NCBI GenBank assembly: GCA_910584545.1
Contig: CAJUBC010000017.1
Coordinates: 1-36,985, forward strand
Direction of reading: 5' to 3'
DNA from: an uncultured Muribaculaceae bacterium
GTDB taxonomy: Bacteria; Bacteroidota; Bacteroidia; Bacteroidales; Muribaculaceae
Length of the DNA: 36,985 nucleotides
Shown: positions 36,748 through 36,985 of the stretch, piece after piece
Layout of the letters: the number at the start of each line of letters is the position of its first letter
Position numbering within the stretch: the stretch's first letter is position 1
The notes under the pieces: generated by a model
Seen by the model: the letters and a program-made list of their open reading frames with translations, nothing else
What the model was told of the DNA's origin: nothing
Databases searched by the model: none
Made by a program: the position numbers and the translations under genes

Positions 36748-36985
36748 ATTTCGAAGTGTATCACCACGTGTAACATATTTGTATCAGAAATCAGTGAAAT
36801 ATAGTGATATCCCAGTGAAGAAAACGGCAAAACCTGTATTTCCCGCGGCATAATATCGATTCAAATTCGTATTGTAAATCGCTGACTCTCAATATAAAGA
36901 GGCTCTCCGGAAAGGAGAGCCTCTGGTATCTCCATGGGGAAGCCCTCTCCTGTTTCCGGATAGATGATTCCCTCCGAGATGTTGA
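36748..36985. other. Right end with hairpin, possible attachment-side DNA
   Basis: AT-rich integrase upstream region (36748-36895), then a perfect 10-bp hairpin GAGGCTCTCC (36899-36908)/GGAGAGCCTC (36914-36923), extendable to 11 bp. On the minus strand it is followed by TTTATATT and could terminate a leftward host gene. The last 60 bases are open in one minus frame and may be the tail of a host gene. No clear direct repeat with 1-193 was found, so att is unresolved. Confidence 0.5.

Noticed and set aside
1..36985. Short matches between the ends (for example ATATTTGT or TGGTATC) as att core.
   Set aside because: Seven to eight bases in AT-rich DNA is expected by chance.

Overview
The window is almost entirely a temperate tailed phage genome integrated in, or recovered from, a Bacteroidales bacterium. 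The host assignment rests on repeated promoters of the Bacteroidales primary-sigma type (TTTG, 19-20 nt, TAnnTTTG), an IntDOT-like tyrosine integrase with Ser at the first catalytic Arg position, DUF5053 and DUF4468 proteins, and a BspA-type repeat protein. I cannot place it below order level. Most genes are GC-rich; the ends and several accessory loci are AT-rich.

Layout. 1-193: AT-rich left end, no gene. 194-1682: lysogeny and early control, with a leftward XRE repressor facing a rightward operon of small genes that includes an excisionase-type HTH protein. 1737-5980: replication, with a 1096-aa CHC2/TOPRIM/P-loop primase-helicase followed by at least nine TTTGTCACC iterons and one inverted copy. 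5995-17374: head and connector genes in a non-standard order: ClpP-type protease with scaffold-like tail, major capsid, probable tail tube, small and large terminase, portal, connector and tail-completion genes. 17442-21669: tail fibre and host-recognition genes, ending in a mosaic BspA/DUF285 protein. 21666-22647: endolysin and a probable unimolecular spanin. 29422-35615: tape measure and a large tail/baseplate protein. 35584-36747: leftward integrase. 36748-36985: right end.

Between the lysis cassette and the tape-measure gene lies a roughly 6.7-kb island (22650-29360) of independently controlled cargo ('morons'): an orphan HicB, a membrane-tethered HIRAN protein, an exported DUF4468 protein, a HicA/HicB pair, two DUF5053-type proteins on opposite strands, small ORFs, and two copies of an RNA-plus-two-gene module. 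Four units end in near-identical GCGCCTCCG hairpins and most have their own promoter. Structural transcription resumes at a phage-type promoter in front of the tape-measure gene. The same promoter form, CGTCTTTT-N20-TAnnTTYG, precedes the protease gene and the tail-fibre gene, so three sites with identical spacing probably define the late regulon.

The most striking signal is the duplicated ~200-nt leader at 24920-25116 and 28171-28371. Each begins at the predicted transcription start and ends at the start codon of a small two-helix membrane protein. In each, a middle strand (B) can pair either with the extreme 5' end (A) or with a near-copy of A (A') that abuts the AUG. A second helix crosses the A/B helix, giving a pseudoknot. 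The strands differ between the two copies, yet pairing is kept by compensatory changes and a matched 2-nt length difference, which is strong sequence evidence for a selected RNA switch. I do not recognise this RNA or the two proteins it precedes.
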